Assembly (NCBI RefSeq): GCF_026017845.1
Contig: NZ_CP100416.1
Coordinates: 324,972-388,971 of the forward strand
DNA: 64,000 nt
Source of the DNA: Amycolatopsis mediterranei
GTDB taxonomy: Bacteria; Actinomycetota; Actinomycetes; Mycobacteriales; Pseudonocardiaceae
Reading direction: 5' to 3'
The notes beneath the pieces were generated by a model. The model searched no databases. It was not told where the DNA came from and worked only from the letters and a program-made list of their open reading frames with translations. Numbering within the stretch: position 1 is the stretch's first letter; every line of letters begins with the position of its first letter. The translations under genes were made by a program, and so were the position numbers. Below, piece by piece: positions 15,840 to 25,295 of this stretch.

Positions 15840-16799
15840 ACGGTCCGGGCGGGCGTGCTGGCGGTCGTCGCGCTGCTGGCTGCGTCCTGCGGCAGCGCCG
15901 GGAAACCGGTCGACCCGGCGCCGGTCGGCAACGCGGCCTGGCCGCAGCCCGCGCACGTCGGCGGCCCGGACGCGACGGCCGGCGGCGGCTCCGACACCAG
16001 CTGCAACCCCCTGGCCAGCCTGGTGCCGGCCAGCAGCAGCACGACCGTCCCCGACAGCTCGACGATGTCCGACATCAGGAAGCGCGGCAAGCTGATCGCC
16101 GGGGTCGACCAGACCACCTACCTGTTCGGGTTCCGCAACCCCACCTCGGGCAACCTCGAGGGCTTCGACATCGACATGGTCAACGCCGTCGCCAAGGCGA
16201 TCTTCGGCTCGGCCGACGGCCACGTCCAGTTCCGCGCGATCCCGTCGTCGCAGCGTGAAGAAGTCCTGAAGAAGCACCAGGTCGACATCGTGGTCCGGAC
16301 CTACAGCATCACCTGCGCGCGCAAGAAGGACGTCGAGTTCTCCTCCGTGTACTACGTGGCAGGCCAGAAGATCCTGGTCCCCAAGGAGTCGAAGGCGCAG
16401 AAGCTGTCGGACCTGAGCGGCAAGCGGGTGTGCGCGACCAAGAAGTCGACGTCGCTGGCGAAGATCGCGACGGACGCGGCCAAGCCGGTGCCGGTCTCGG
16501 TCGACAACTGGTCGGACTGCCTGGTGATGCTCCAGCAGGGCCAGGTCGACGCGGTGTCGACCGACGACACGATCCTCGCCGGGATGGCCGCGCAGGACTC
16601 GACGCTCGAGGTCCGCGGCGAGCCGCTGACGCAGGAGAACTACGGCATCGGCGTGCCGAAGGACCGCCCGGACCTGGTCCGCTACGTCAACGCGGTGCTC
16701 GACCAGATCCGCGGCAACGGCGTGTGGCAGGACAGCTACCGCCGCTGGGTGGAAGCCCGCCTCGGGCCGGCTTCGCCGCCGGCGCCGCAGTACCAGTGA
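15798..16799 (+). CDS. glnH: GlnH-like amino-acid-binding lipoprotein
   Basis: A periplasmic-binding-protein type sensor for acidic amino acids. The lipobox LAAS-C is at residues 27-31 if translation begins at GTG 15798. That start has a good GGAGAAG site and gives 333 residues, near the length of mycobacterial GlnH. A GTG at 15720 overlapping the glnX stop is the alternative, but it gives an unusually long signal peptide. The core reads RGKLIAGVDQ, NLEGFDIDMVNAVAKAIFG and VDAVSTDDTILAGMA, as in GlnH. It should signal through GlnX to PknG. Confidence 0.88.
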   Translation: MPRRGRPAFGRIGNTVRAGVLAVVALLAASCGSAGKPVDPAPVGNAAWPQPAHVGGPDATAGGGSDTSCNPLASLVPASSSTTVPDSSTMSDIRKRGKLIAGVDQTTYLFGFRNPTSGNLEGFDIDMVNAVAKAIFGSADGHVQFRAIPSSQREEVLKKHQVDIVVRTYSITCARKKDVEFSSVYYVAGQKILVPKESKAQKLSDLSGKRVCATKKSTSLAKIATDAAKPVPVSVDNWSDCLVMLQQGQVDAVSTDDTILAGMAAQDSTLEVRGEPLTQENYGIGVPKDRPDLVRYVNAVLDQIRGNGVWQDSYRRWVEARLGPASPPAPQYQ

Positions 16800-16872
16800 A
16801 TGCCGCAGTACCGAAGGACGCAGCGCGACTAGAATCGATCTCCGCACGTCGCAGGGGATCCGGGAGGTAGCA

Positions 16873-19521
16873 GTGTCGGAGGAGCCGCGCCGTCCTCGGC
16901 ACGCCGCGCCGGACGACCAGCAGCAGGTGGCGCCGCCGAGCTGGCAGCCGCCGCCACCGGTGCGGTGGGACACGCCGGAGCCGTCGATCTCCGGCCGCCT
17001 CGACGACGGCGAGCCGTCCGGCGGCGAAGAGACCGTCTTCCACGCGCCCGTGCGCCGTCCGCCGACGCCGCCGCGCGGCCAGCCGTTTCCCGCGCGCGGG
17101 CCGATCCCCGGCGCGGAAGACCCGACGCGCCCGCCAGGCAGCATGAACCCCGTCACGCCGCCGGTCGAGCCGACGCAGGCCGTCCGCCCGGATCCGGGCG
17201 CCCCGCAGCCCACGAGCGTGCTCGCCGCGCCGGCGCCGGAGACCCAGAGCATCATGCCGCCGGTGCCGCGGCCGGAAACCGGGCCGGGGACGCCGTTGCC
17301 CGACCCCGGCACCGAAAGCGTGCTGCCCGAGCGCACCAGCGAAGGACGGCACACGGGAACCGGCACCGGAACGGGGGCCGGCAGCGGGTCCGGCTCGGTA
17401 TCCGGTTCGTTCCCCGGCACTTCGCGGCGGACGTCGTCGCGGACGTCCCGGTCGCGCCGCGGCCGGCTCGGCGCGGGGCTGGTCGAGGTCCCGCCGGTGC
17501 CCGCGCGCGACCCCGCGTCCGCGGTGCTGACGAACCCGGTGGTGTCGGAGGAAAAGCGGTTCTGCGGCACCTGCAACGCGAAGGTCGGCCGCGGCAAGGA
17601 CGGGCAACCCGGTTCGCCGGAAGGCAAGTGCGAGAACTGCGGCGCGCCGTTCTCGTTCGTCCCGAAGCTGCAGCCGAACGAGCTCGTCGGCGGCCAGTAC
17701 GAAGTCCTCGGCGCGATCGCCTACGGCGGCCTCGGCTGGATCTACCTGGCGCAGGACCACAACGTCAGCGACCGCTGGGTAGTCCTCAAAGGACTGATCG
17801 ACACCGGTGACGCGACGGCGATGGCGGCCGCGGCCAACGAGCAGCGGTTCCTCGCCGAGGTCGAACACCCCAACATCGTCAAGATCCACAACTTCGTGCA
17901 GCACCCGGACGCCCACAGCGGCACGACCACCGGCTACATCGTCATGGAGTACGTCGGTGGCCAGTCGCTGCGGCAGCTCGCGCTGGCGCACCACCGGGAA
18001 AGCCGCCGTCCGGAGCCGCTGCCGATCGGCCAGGTCATCGCGTACGGGCTGGAGATCCTGCCCGCGCTCGGCTACCTGCACAGCCAGGGCCTGCTCTACT
18101 GCGACCTCAAGCCCGACAACGTCATCCAGACCAACGAGCAGCTGAAGCTGATCGACCTCGGCGCGGTCCGCCGCACCGACGACTACGAGAGCCCGCTGTT
18201 CTTCACCACCGGCTACAGCGCGCCGGAACTGCCGACGCAGGGTGCGTCGGTGGCATCGGACCTGTTCACCGTCGGGCGCACGCTCGCCGTGCTCAGCTTC
18301 GAGTTCACCGGCTACACCAGCAAGTACAAGACGACGCTGCCCGGCCCGGACGCCGTCCCGCTGTTCACGCTGTTCGGTTCGTACTACCGGTTCCTGCGGC
18401 GCGCGACGCACACGGACCCCGACCGGCGCTTCCTCTCCGCCGAAGAGATGGCCGACCAGCTCACCGGGGTGCTGCGCGAGATCATGGCGCTCGGCACCGG
18501 CAAGCCGCGGCCCGGCGTGTCCACGGTGTTCGGCCCGGAGAGCCGCACGTTCGGCGTGCAGCTGGTGGTGCCCGAAGCCGGCGCCAGCGTGCCGCTGCCC
18601 GGCGCGGACGAGGTCGTCGCCGGGCTGCCGATCCCGCAGGTCGACACGGACGACCCGGCGGCTGGCGTGCTCGCCACCACGACCGCGCTCGACCCGCGGG
18701 CCGCGATCGAGGCGCTGGCCGGCGCACCGCGGGAGTCGATCGAGGTGCGGCTGCGGATCGTGCGGGCCCGGGTCGAGCTCGGCGAGTTCGCGGAGGCGCA
18801 GCGGCAGCTGCAGGCGGCGCAGTACCTGGCCATCAAGAACGGCTTCCCGCACGACTGGCGGATCGACTGGTACCGCGGCCTGATCGAACTCGCGGGTGGC
18901 CGTTCGCGGGTGGCGCACGTCGCGTTCGAAGCGGTGTACGACGACCTACCGGGCGAAATCGCCCCGAAACTCGCGTTGGGCATCAGCGCCGAAGGCGTCG
19001 GCGACTACTTCGCCGCCGCGCGGTTCTACGAACTGGTCTGGCGCACCGACCGCACCTACGTCAGCGCCGCCTTCGGCCTCGCCCGCGTGTACCTGGCGCA
19101 GGGCGCGCGGGCGAGCGCGGTCGAGGTGCTCGAGACCGTGCCGCCGTCCTCGACCCACTACGTCGACGCGCAGGTCGCGGCGATCAAGATCAAGACGACG
19201 GCGACCAAGGCCAACGGCCGCGAGACGCCGGTCACCGAGCACGACCTGCTCGACGCGTCGGCCCGGCTGGAGCGGCTCCGGCTGGACGTCGAACGCCAGA
19301 CGCGCCTGTCCGCGAACGTCCTCGAAGCCGCGCACGAATGGCTCGGCCAGGGCAAGCCGACGCCGGGCGCGCGCGTGCTGGGGTGCCGGCTCGAGGAACG
19401 CGAGCTGCGGTTCGGCCTCGAGCGGTGCTACCGGGCGCTGGCCCGGCTGGCGGCCACGCTCGAGCAGCGCATCGAGCTGGTCGACCGGGCGAACGCGATC
19501 CGGCCCCGGACGCTCACCTGA
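16873..19521 (+). CDS. pknG: Serine/threonine protein kinase PknG
   Basis: The 882-residue protein has the PknG layout. A long Pro-rich N-terminus (1-220) is followed by a rubredoxin-like metal site with CGTC near residue 231 and CENC near 257. The kinase domain (about 275-540) has VVLKG, YCDLKPDN and LIDLGAVRR. A TPR region fills the end. In actinobacteria PknG is soluble and regulates 2-oxoglutarate dehydrogenase through OdhI/GarA, balancing glutamate use. The N-terminal extension is longer than in Mycobacterium. The GTG start follows GGGAGG. Confidence 0.96.
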   Translation: MSEEPRRPRHAAPDDQQQVAPPSWQPPPPVRWDTPEPSISGRLDDGEPSGGEETVFHAPVRRPPTPPRGQPFPARGPIPGAEDPTRPPGSMNPVTPPVEPTQAVRPDPGAPQPTSVLAAPAPETQSIMPPVPRPETGPGTPLPDPGTESVLPERTSEGRHTGTGTGTGAGSGSGSVSGSFPGTSRRTSSRTSRSRRGRLGAGLVEVPPVPARDPASAVLTNPVVSEEKRFCGTCNAKVGRGKDGQPGSPEGKCENCGAPFSFVPKLQPNELVGGQYEVLGAIAYGGLGWIYLAQDHNVSDRWVVLKGLIDTGDATAMAAAANEQRFLAEVEHPNIVKIHNFVQHPDAHSGTTTGYIVMEYVGGQSLRQLALAHHRESRRPEPLPIGQVIAYGLEILPALGYLHSQGLLYCDLKPDNVIQTNEQLKLIDLGAVRRTDDYESPLFFTTGYSAPELPTQGASVASDLFTVGRTLAVLSFEFTGYTSKYKTTLPGPDAVPLFTLFGSYYRFLRRATHTDPDRRFLSAEEMADQLTGVLREIMALGTGKPRPGVSTVFGPESRTFGVQLVVPEAGASVPLPGADEVVAGLPIPQVDTDDPAAGVLATTTALDPRAAIEALAGAPRESIEVRLRIVRARVELGEFAEAQRQLQAAQYLAIKNGFPHDWRIDWYRGLIELAGGRSRVAHVAFEAVYDDLPGEIAPKLALGISAEGVGDYFAAARFYELVWRTDRTYVSAAFGLARVYLAQGARASAVEVLETVPPSSTHYVDAQVAAIKIKTTATKANGRETPVTEHDLLDASARLERLRLDVERQTRLSANVLEAAHEWLGQGKPTPGARVLGCRLEERELRFGLERCYRALARLAATLEQRIELVDRANAIRPRTLT

Positions 19522-20115
19522 TCAGGGGTTGATCTCCCAGTCGCGTTCGCTGCGCTCACGCTGGTTCTTCTCGTGCTGCGCGGCCAGCTTCTCCAGCGCC
19601 TGCGGGTCGCCGTGGGTGCTGAAGTGCTCGAAACCGACGACGACGAACAGCGCCCGCGCGCTGACCGCGATCGGGCCGTCCTCGGCGTCGAGGCGGCCGT
19701 TCGCGCTGACGTAGATCTTGCGGCCCGCGATGCCGTCCAGCTTGGCCTCGATGAACAGCGTCGAACCGACCGGCACCGGCCGCCGGAAGTCCGTCTCGAG
19801 CTTGCCGGTCACCGCCGGGCGGCGCATCAGGTTGCCGACCGTCGAGCCGAGCGCCTCGTCGAACGCGCAGGCCAGCAGGCCGCCGTGGGCGAGCCCGGGC
19901 GCGCCCTGGTGGGCCGCGGTGACGGTGAACCGCGAGTGCACGACCTGGCCTTCGCCGACGGTCGAGCGCAGGTGCAGCCCGGCGTCGGCCTCGTCGCCGC
20001 ACCCGAAGCACTCGGCGAAGTGCACGCCGAGCTCGGTGCCCGGTTCCGGCGCCTTCGGGTGCGGGACCGCGGGCTCCACCGCCACCGGCGGCCAGGGTTG
20101 AGAAACACGACTCAT
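19522..20115 (-). CDS. PaaI-type hot-dog thioesterase family protein
   Basis: The 197-residue protein carries a hot-dog domain with GLAHGGLLACAFDEALG, the PaaI-type HGG motif and helix, then VTGKLETDFRRPVPVGS. The N-terminal part has CFGCG, common in this subfamily. It should act on an acyl-CoA or related thioester. It converges on pknG with only a base or two between stops. Its start faces the MFS gene across 200 bases that must hold both promoters. Confidence 0.85.
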   Translation of the reverse strand: MSRVSQPWPPVAVEPAVPHPKAPEPGTELGVHFAECFGCGDEADAGLHLRSTVGEGQVVHSRFTVTAAHQGAPGLAHGGLLACAFDEALGSTVGNLMRRPAVTGKLETDFRRPVPVGSTLFIEAKLDGIAGRKIYVSANGRLDAEDGPIAVSARALFVVVGFEHFSTHGDPQALEKLAAQHEKNQRERSERDWEINP

Positions 20116-20316
20116 GCGCTGACGTTAACCCGCGGGTAGCCGGCGGCAGCGCGCGACCCGGGACGTCGGCGAGCCACCGACATCTCTCAGTAGCCGGAAA
20201 GTTCCCCACCGTAGACAATTTCCGGCTCAGACTGCCGACGTGGGGGTCCCGGTCGACACTGGGCCGATGAGCTCGAACGGCCCCATGGGCACTGCACGGG
20301 AGGAGTCGTCGCCGGC

Positions 20317-21687
20317 ATGAGCGAACCAGCAGCAACGACGGGCAAACCGTCAGTGGACGAGAGAACCGTCAAGCGCGCCGTGTGGGCGTCGGCGATGGGC
20401 AACGCCACCGAGTGGTACGACTACGGCGTCTTCACCTCGGGTGCGATCGCGGTGAGCATCGGTACGCAGTTCTTCCCCGGTGAGGGGAACGCCGTGCTCA
20501 AGTCGCTGGCGCTGCTCGCGATCGGGTTCATCGTGCGGCCGTTCGGCGGGGCGTTCTTCGGCCCGCTCGGCGACAAGATCGGCCGCAAGCGGGTGCTCGC
20601 CGTCACGATCCTGCTGATGTCCGGCTGCACGTTCCTGGTCGGCGTCCTGCCGACGTACGCCGGCAGCTACAGCATGGGCATCGCGGCGCCGATCGCGATC
20701 CTGCTGCTGCGGATCATCCAGGGCTTCTCCACCGGCGGCGAGTACGGCGGCGCGGCGACGTTCATCGCCGAATACTCCCCGACGAAGCGCCGTGGCTTCT
20801 TCGGCAGCTTCCTCGAGCTCGGCACGCTGGCCGGCTACGTGCTCGGCAACCTCGTGGTGCTGTCGGTGACGCTGTCCCTGTCGGCCGAGCAGGTCGGCGC
20901 CTGGGGCTGGCGGCTCCCGTTCTTCGTCGCGCTGCCGCTCGGCTTGATCGGGCTCTACCTGCGGAACAAGCTCGAGGACACCCCCGAGTTCCGCCGGATG
21001 GAGGCCGCGGGCGAGGCACCGACGAAGGCGCCGCTGAAGGAAATCTTCGTCCGCAACTGGCGGATGATCCTCAACCTGATCGGCATCGTGCTGCTGCTGA
21101 ACGTGGCGGACTACCTGCTGCTGACCACGATGCCGACGTACTTCACGGACACGCTGAAGATCAACGACAACACCTCGACGTTGATCATCATCGCGGTCGA
21201 GGTCATCCAGATGGCGGTCATCATCCCGCTCGGCGCGCTGTCGGACCGGATCGGCCGGAAACCGCTGCTGCTCACCGCGGCCATCGGGTTCCTGGTGCTG
21301 AGCTGGCCCAGCCTCAAGCTGATGCAGTCCGGCAGCATCCTGTGGCTGTTCGTCGGGTTCCTGATCGTGGCGATCCTGCTGGTCTTGATCCTCGCGGTGA
21401 TCGGCTCGACGTTCCCGGCGATGTTCCCCACCCGGGTGCGCTACGGCTCGTTCGCGATCGGCTACAACATCTCGACGTCGCTGTTCGGCGGCACCGCCGG
21501 GGTCATCGTGACCGCGTTGATCAAGAGCACCGGCAACGAGGACTGGCCGGCGTACTACCTGATGGCGGCGGCGCTGATCGCCATCCTCCCCATCATCAAG
21601 ATCCCCGAGACGTCGCAGGTGCCGATGGAGCAGATCGACACCGAGGACGGCGCGGGCAAGCTGGCCTCCGCGGCCGCTCAACGCTGA
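20317..21687 (+). CDS. MFS transporter, metabolite:H+ symporter (ProP/ShiA type)
   Basis: The 456-residue protein has twelve predicted helices. The first conserved segment is MGNATEWYDYGVFTSGAIA. The loop after helix 2 has GDKIGRKRVL and the second half has LSDRIGRKPLLL, the two copies of the MFS signature. RIIQGFSTGGEYGGAATFIAEY is typical of the metabolite:proton symporters that take up proline/betaine, shikimate or citrate. The N-terminus is cytosolic and the substrate unknown. A GGAGGAG site precedes the ATG. Confidence 0.93.
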   Translation: MSEPAATTGKPSVDERTVKRAVWASAMGNATEWYDYGVFTSGAIAVSIGTQFFPGEGNAVLKSLALLAIGFIVRPFGGAFFGPLGDKIGRKRVLAVTILLMSGCTFLVGVLPTYAGSYSMGIAAPIAILLLRIIQGFSTGGEYGGAATFIAEYSPTKRRGFFGSFLELGTLAGYVLGNLVVLSVTLSLSAEQVGAWGWRLPFFVALPLGLIGLYLRNKLEDTPEFRRMEAAGEAPTKAPLKEIFVRNWRMILNLIGIVLLLNVADYLLLTTMPTYFTDTLKINDNTSTLIIIAVEVIQMAVIIPLGALSDRIGRKPLLLTAAIGFLVLSWPSLKLMQSGSILWLFVGFLIVAILLVLILAVIGSTFPAMFPTRVRYGSFAIGYNISTSLFGGTAGVIVTALIKSTGNEDWPAYYLMAAALIAILPIIKIPETSQVPMEQIDTEDGAGKLASAAAQR

Positions 21688-21768
21688 GCGGCTGCCGGAA
21701 ATGCGGGTGCCCCGTCCGGATCACCGGGCGGGGCACCCGCGCGCCGTGGGGCGGATCTCCGCCACCGG

Positions 21769-22266
21769 CTAACGCGTCGTCGCTCTCACCGACGGCGTTT
21801 CCGCCCGGGTCTCGCCCGGAGCCAGGGAGGACGGGGAGGTCGCGGGCCCCGGGCGGGCAGTCGACCGCGGGCCCGCGGACGGCACCTGCGGGATCGACGT
21901 CCGCGGGCTGCGTGGCCGGGTCTGGCCCGGCTCGGCCGTCGGCGGCGCGATCGACGTCGCCGCGATCTCGCTCGGCGACGTCGACGGAGGAGCAGGGGAC
22001 GTGGTGCCGATCGTGGACAGGCCGGGGCCGGCCGGCTGCACCGGCTGCACCGGCTCCGGCGGCCCGGCGCGGTGGCCGGCCAGGAAACCGGCCACCGCGA
22101 GGACGACCGCCGTCGCGGTCGAAGTGCCCGCGACGGCGAAGCGCTTGCGTCGTCGCCGGACCCGGCCGCCGCGCTCGATCACGTCGGCGGCTTCGAGGCG
22201 CATCGGCGGCTGCGGGCCGCCGGCCGCGCCGGTCAGGATCGCGCGGACGTCGTCTTCGTGGTCCAT
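21769..22266 (-). CDS. Single-pass membrane protein, probable sigma-factor partner
   Basis: The 165-residue protein has a short cytoplasmic N-terminus with an acidic start (MDHEDDVRAILTGAAGG), a basic stretch RRRRKR, one membrane helix (about 44-64) and a long extracellular Pro/Ser/Thr-rich tail. It lies just after an ECF sigma gene in the same operon, a usual place for an anti-sigma factor, but no zinc-finger anti-sigma motif (HxxxCxxC) is present. The ATG start follows GGAGGGGAGG. Confidence 0.65.
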   Translation of the reverse strand: MDHEDDVRAILTGAAGGPQPPMRLEAADVIERGGRVRRRRKRFAVAGTSTATAVVLAVAGFLAGHRAGPPEPVQPVQPAGPGLSTIGTTSPAPPSTSPSEIAATSIAPPTAEPGQTRPRSPRTSIPQVPSAGPRSTARPGPATSPSSLAPGETRAETPSVRATTR

Positions 22267-22271
22267 GTTCG

Positions 22272-22823
22272 TCACCTCCCCTCCGTGGGTGCGCTGAAGG
22301 TCAGCGCACCGTAGTGCGGGCCGAGCCGGTTGCGCAGCGTGGCCAGGCCGCGGGAGGCCTGGCTCTTCACCGTGCCGGTGCTGCAGCCGAGCGCCTGAGC
22401 CGTCTCTTCGACGCTCAGGTCTTCGAAGTACCGCAGCACCAGCACGGCGCGCTGCTTGGGGGCCAGGACCGCCAGTGCCTGCCGGACCAGCATGTCCTGG
22501 TCGCTCGCGGGTTCCGCCGGGAGTTCCGGCGGGGTGTCGGTGAGCCGCTCCCGTTTCCACCTGCTGCGCCGGTGCTCGGCGAGGAACGTGCGCAGGACGA
22601 CCTTGCGCGCGTAGGCGTCCAGCGCGTCGTGCCGCGACAGCCTCGGCCAGGCGAGGTAGATCTTGAGCAGCGCGGCCTGCGTGAGGTCTTCGGCCTGGTG
22701 CCAGTCCCCGCAGAGCAGGAAGGCGGTCGATCGCAGGCTGTGCGCGCGCTCGCCGAAGTACCGGGCGAACTCGCCGTCCCACGGCGAGCCCGGCCCGGTC
22801 GACGGACGGGAGCGGGAGATCAC
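22272..22823 (-). CDS. ECF RNA polymerase sigma factor, SigE-like family
   Basis: The 183-residue protein has region 2 (LRSTAFLLCGDWHQAEDLTQ, then KIYLAWPRL) and region 4 (LAPKQRAVLVLRYFEDLSVE followed by TAQALGCSTGTVKSQASRGL). It belongs to the actinobacterial SigE-like ECF group and directs polymerase to a small regulon. It sits between a secreted Pro-rich protein gene, five bases upstream, and a membrane protein gene, so the three should be co-transcribed. The GTG start is at 22823. Confidence 0.92.
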   Translation of the reverse strand: MISRSRPSTGPGSPWDGEFARYFGERAHSLRSTAFLLCGDWHQAEDLTQAALLKIYLAWPRLSRHDALDAYARKVVLRTFLAEHRRSRWKRERLTDTPPELPAEPASDQDMLVRQALAVLAPKQRAVLVLRYFEDLSVEETAQALGCSTGTVKSQASRGLATLRNRLGPHYGALTFSAPTEGR

Positions 22824-22827
22824 CTGG

Positions 22828-23142
22828 TTACCGGGTCTCCCACACGGCCGGCAGGTGCAGGTCGCCGGTCGGGCCGGCCGGGACGGCGCGGGGGACGCGC
22901 GGAGCCGGGCCCGTGCGGGCGGGCCGGGTCGTCTCGCGCGGCACGGGAACGGCGGACGGCGCCTGCGGGCGGGGACGGCTGGTGGCCGGCACGGGGGCCA
23001 CGGTCGGCTCGCCCGGCCGGGTCGACTGGGTCTGCGTCGGGGCGGCCGGCGCCTGCGCCTCCGAAGCCAGCGCGATGCCACCGGTCAGGGCGCCACCGGC
23101 GAGCACGAGCGCGCCGAGGGTCAGGGCGATGCGGATACGCAA
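22828..23142 (-). CDS. Small secreted Pro/Thr-rich protein
   Basis: The 104-residue protein starts with a signal peptide (MRIRIALTLGALVLAGGAL) with cleavage likely near ALA-SEA at residue 27. The mature part is low-complexity Pro, Thr, Ala and Val. There is no lipobox Cys. It is the first gene of the sigma-factor operon. Similar cell-surface proteins often sit beside ECF sigma genes, but no function can be assigned. Confidence 0.7.
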   Translation of the reverse strand: MRIRIALTLGALVLAGGALTGGIALASEAQAPAAPTQTQSTRPGEPTVAPVPATSRPRPQAPSAVPVPRETTRPARTGPAPRVPRAVPAGPTGDLHLPAVWETR

Positions 23143-23260
23143 GACAGCTCCTCATTCTCGCGGCGCGGCAGGGGATCGCTGCGCCTCTGCCCTTAGTCAT
23201 GCGGCGGGTGATCACCGGGGTTGCATCGGATTTCGCGGTTATGCGGTGAAAAACACGAAC

Positions 23261-23295
23261 GGCCGGGAAGCCCGCAAGGGGACTTCCCGGCCGCC
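23261..23295 (-). terminator. Terminator of L,D-transpeptidase gene
   Basis: A perfect 10-bp stem (GGCCGGGAAG with CTTCCCGGCC), extended by three more pairs inside, lies just after the transpeptidase stop. Confidence 0.75.
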
Positions 23296-23311
23296 CGGTC
23301 TTCCCGGTGGT

Positions 23312-24523
23312 TCAGCGGGCGAGCGCCGACAGCTTCTGCCAGCTCGCCCAGTCGTAGGTCCAGTCGCTGTAGTCGCCGTCCTTCGCGCTCAGCGTCTGCG
23401 TGCTGCCGGTGATCTCGACCGGGTCGCCGGGGAGCACGCCGTCGTAGTACTCCTTGGCGCGCGCGGGCGAGAGGTTCAGGCAGCCGTGCGAGATGTTCTT
23501 CTTGCCCTGCGCCCAGACCGACGCGGCCAGGCCGTGGATGAACTCGCCGTTGTTGGAGATCCGGACCGCCCACGGCACGACGACGTTCTCGTAGTGGTAC
23601 TTCGGGTTGCTCATCGCGTACGTGGCCTGCTTGCCCATGACGACGTGCACGCCGCTGTGGGTGACGCGGCCGGGGTCGGAGTCGAGGCCGTAGCTCACCG
23701 GGTAGTCGGCGATCTGCTGGCCGTCGCGGATCACCTGCATGGTGTGCTGTGTGGTGTTGCCCTTGACGATCTGCGAGCGCCCGATGGCGAAGCTGGCCGA
23801 GACGTCTTGCTTGCCGTACACGCCGTCACCGATCTTGACGCCGTAGATCTTGGCGTTCACCTTCACCTGCGTGCCGGGCTTGAAGTACTCCTTCGGCCGC
23901 CAGTGCACCGAAGCGTCGCCCTCCATCCAGGCCCACGAGCCCTCGGTCTTCGGCGTGGTCTCGACCGAGAGCGCCTTCTCGACGGAGGCCTTGTCGGTGA
24001 CGCGGCTGGGGAAGGTCAGGGCGATCGGCATCGCGATGCCGTACGTCTGGCCGTCGCCGACGTTCAGGCTGGCCGCCTGCTGGCGCTTCGGCTTGACGGT
24101 GGTGAACGCGCCGCCGATGGGCACGTTCTTGCCGTCGGCGCCCTGCGCCTGGCCGGACCAGGTGTAGGTCTTGCCGTAGCCGAGCTGTTCGGTGGTGGTC
24201 CAGCTCTTCTTGTCCGCCGACGCCTGCCCCTGGACCTGCTTGCCCTCCGGGTTGGTCAGCGTGACCGACGTGATCGTGCCGTCGGCGACCTGGACGCCGA
24301 CCGGCTCGCCGGGCGCGACGTCCTGGGCGCCGCCCGCGGGCGTCACCGTCAGCTTCGCGGGCTGCGCGGTGGGTGCGGGCGAGCTGGTCGGGCCGCCGCC
24401 CGACGTCCCGCTCGCCGAGACCGTCGGTTCGCTGCTGCACGCCCCCAGCGTCAGCGCCGCGACCAAACCCCATGCCACGGCAGCGCCGCGGCGCCGCGTG
24501 GAAATCCTCACCGTCACACCCAT
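23312..24523 (-). CDS. L,D-transpeptidase lipoprotein (YkuD domain)
   Basis: The 403-residue protein has a signal peptide with lipobox LTLGAC (Cys at about residue 29), a Ser/Thr/Gly-rich linker, two Ig-like domains (about 55-260) and a YkuD catalytic domain. The active-site motif is SHGCLNLS near residue 346, with the partner His in HSGVHVVMG. It makes 3-3 cross-links in peptidoglycan, as LdtMt2 does in mycobacteria. A later ATG (24523) is chosen over an upstream one because it places the basic residues and signal peptide correctly. Confidence 0.95.
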   Translation of the reverse strand: MGVTVRISTRRRGAAVAWGLVAALTLGACSSEPTVSASGTSGGGPTSSPAPTAQPAKLTVTPAGGAQDVAPGEPVGVQVADGTITSVTLTNPEGKQVQGQASADKKSWTTTEQLGYGKTYTWSGQAQGADGKNVPIGGAFTTVKPKRQQAASLNVGDGQTYGIAMPIALTFPSRVTDKASVEKALSVETTPKTEGSWAWMEGDASVHWRPKEYFKPGTQVKVNAKIYGVKIGDGVYGKQDVSASFAIGRSQIVKGNTTQHTMQVIRDGQQIADYPVSYGLDSDPGRVTHSGVHVVMGKQATYAMSNPKYHYENVVVPWAVRISNNGEFIHGLAASVWAQGKKNISHGCLNLSPARAKEYYDGVLPGDPVEITGSTQTLSAKDGDYSDWTYDWASWQKLSALAR

Positions 24524-24828
24524 CCCCTTTTTGCCCCTTTGGTGCTTCCCCTCTTCGAGACGCGCCGCGGACCGTGTACGTTGAGCAACATTGATGTGAC
24601 GAGCGTCACAATGGTCGGCGGAAGCTTTCACTGAGGGGGCACGGCCGACTCCGAGCCGTATCCGGTGATCACGGTGTCGCTGTGCGGCGCCAGACTAGCC
24701 GGTGGGTCCGACAGAACCGGGCGGAAGCCCTACGACGTTCCGGTGACCTTGGTGCGCAGAGCCGGTTTTCGCCTCGATCACGGGGTTCAACTTTGGCCAG
24801 ATCCCGGTAGTCTGCTCTCAGGCCGTCG

Positions 24829-24980
24829 TTTTGCGTGTTCGTGGCTTCACACTCGCGGAACTTCTGACGCGAGCCATGGAGCCGACCCGCTCTTGACTCG
24901 TCTCGTTGGAACCGCCCGGGACGGTCGGGGTGCCGCTTCGGTGGCATTCGAAGCGGATCTGTGTAACGAGGAGTACAGCG
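24829..24980 (+). promoter_or_regulatory. Leader of second cold-shock gene
   Basis: It contains GTGTTCGTG (24835-24843) and TCACACTCGCGGAACT (24847-24862), matching the leader of the other cold-shock gene almost base for base. The ribosome site is GAGGAG before the GTG. The shared element begins 146 bases before the start here and 133 there. Confidence 0.6.
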
Positions 24981-25184
24981 GTGGCGCAAGGCACTGTGAA
25001 GTGGTTCAACGCGGAGAAGGGCTTCGGCTTCATCGCGCAGGACGGCGGCGAAGGCGACGTGTTCGTTCACTACTCGGAGATCGAGGGGCGCGGCTTCCGC
25101 ACCCTCGAGGAGAACCAGCGAGTGGAGTTCGAGGTCGGCCAGGGCCAGAAGGGTCCGCAGGCCCAGAAGGTCCGCGCGATCTGA
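24981..25184 (+). CDS. Cold-shock protein (CspA family)
   Basis: A 67-residue cold-shock domain protein with KGFGFI and VFVHY RNA-binding motifs. It is very like the product at 10029, differing mainly in the middle loop and the last residues. It starts with GTG nine bases after GAGGAG. It should act as an RNA chaperone. A perfect terminator follows. Confidence 0.96.
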   Translation: MAQGTVKWFNAEKGFGFIAQDGGEGDVFVHYSEIEGRGFRTLEENQRVEFEVGQGQKGPQAQKVRAI

Positions 25185-25238
25185 AACTGAGGCTGAAGAA
25201 GCCTCACAGGCCCTTTGCGCGTCTTAAGGCCTGAGTGA

Positions 25239-25269
25239 AGGGCCCCCGGCAGCAGCCGGGGGCCCTTTC
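25239..25269 (+). terminator. Terminator of second cold-shock gene
   Basis: A perfect 12-bp stem (AGGGCCCCCGGC and GCCGGGGGCCCT) with loop AGCA is followed by TTCT. Confidence 0.88.
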
Positions 25270-25295
25270 TCATGGGGTCTGCGTGGCGCGACGGC

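Noticed and set aside
22272..23142. One fused long frame of secreted protein and sigma factor
   Set aside because: The two products lie in different frames separated by four bases, each with its own start and codon bias.
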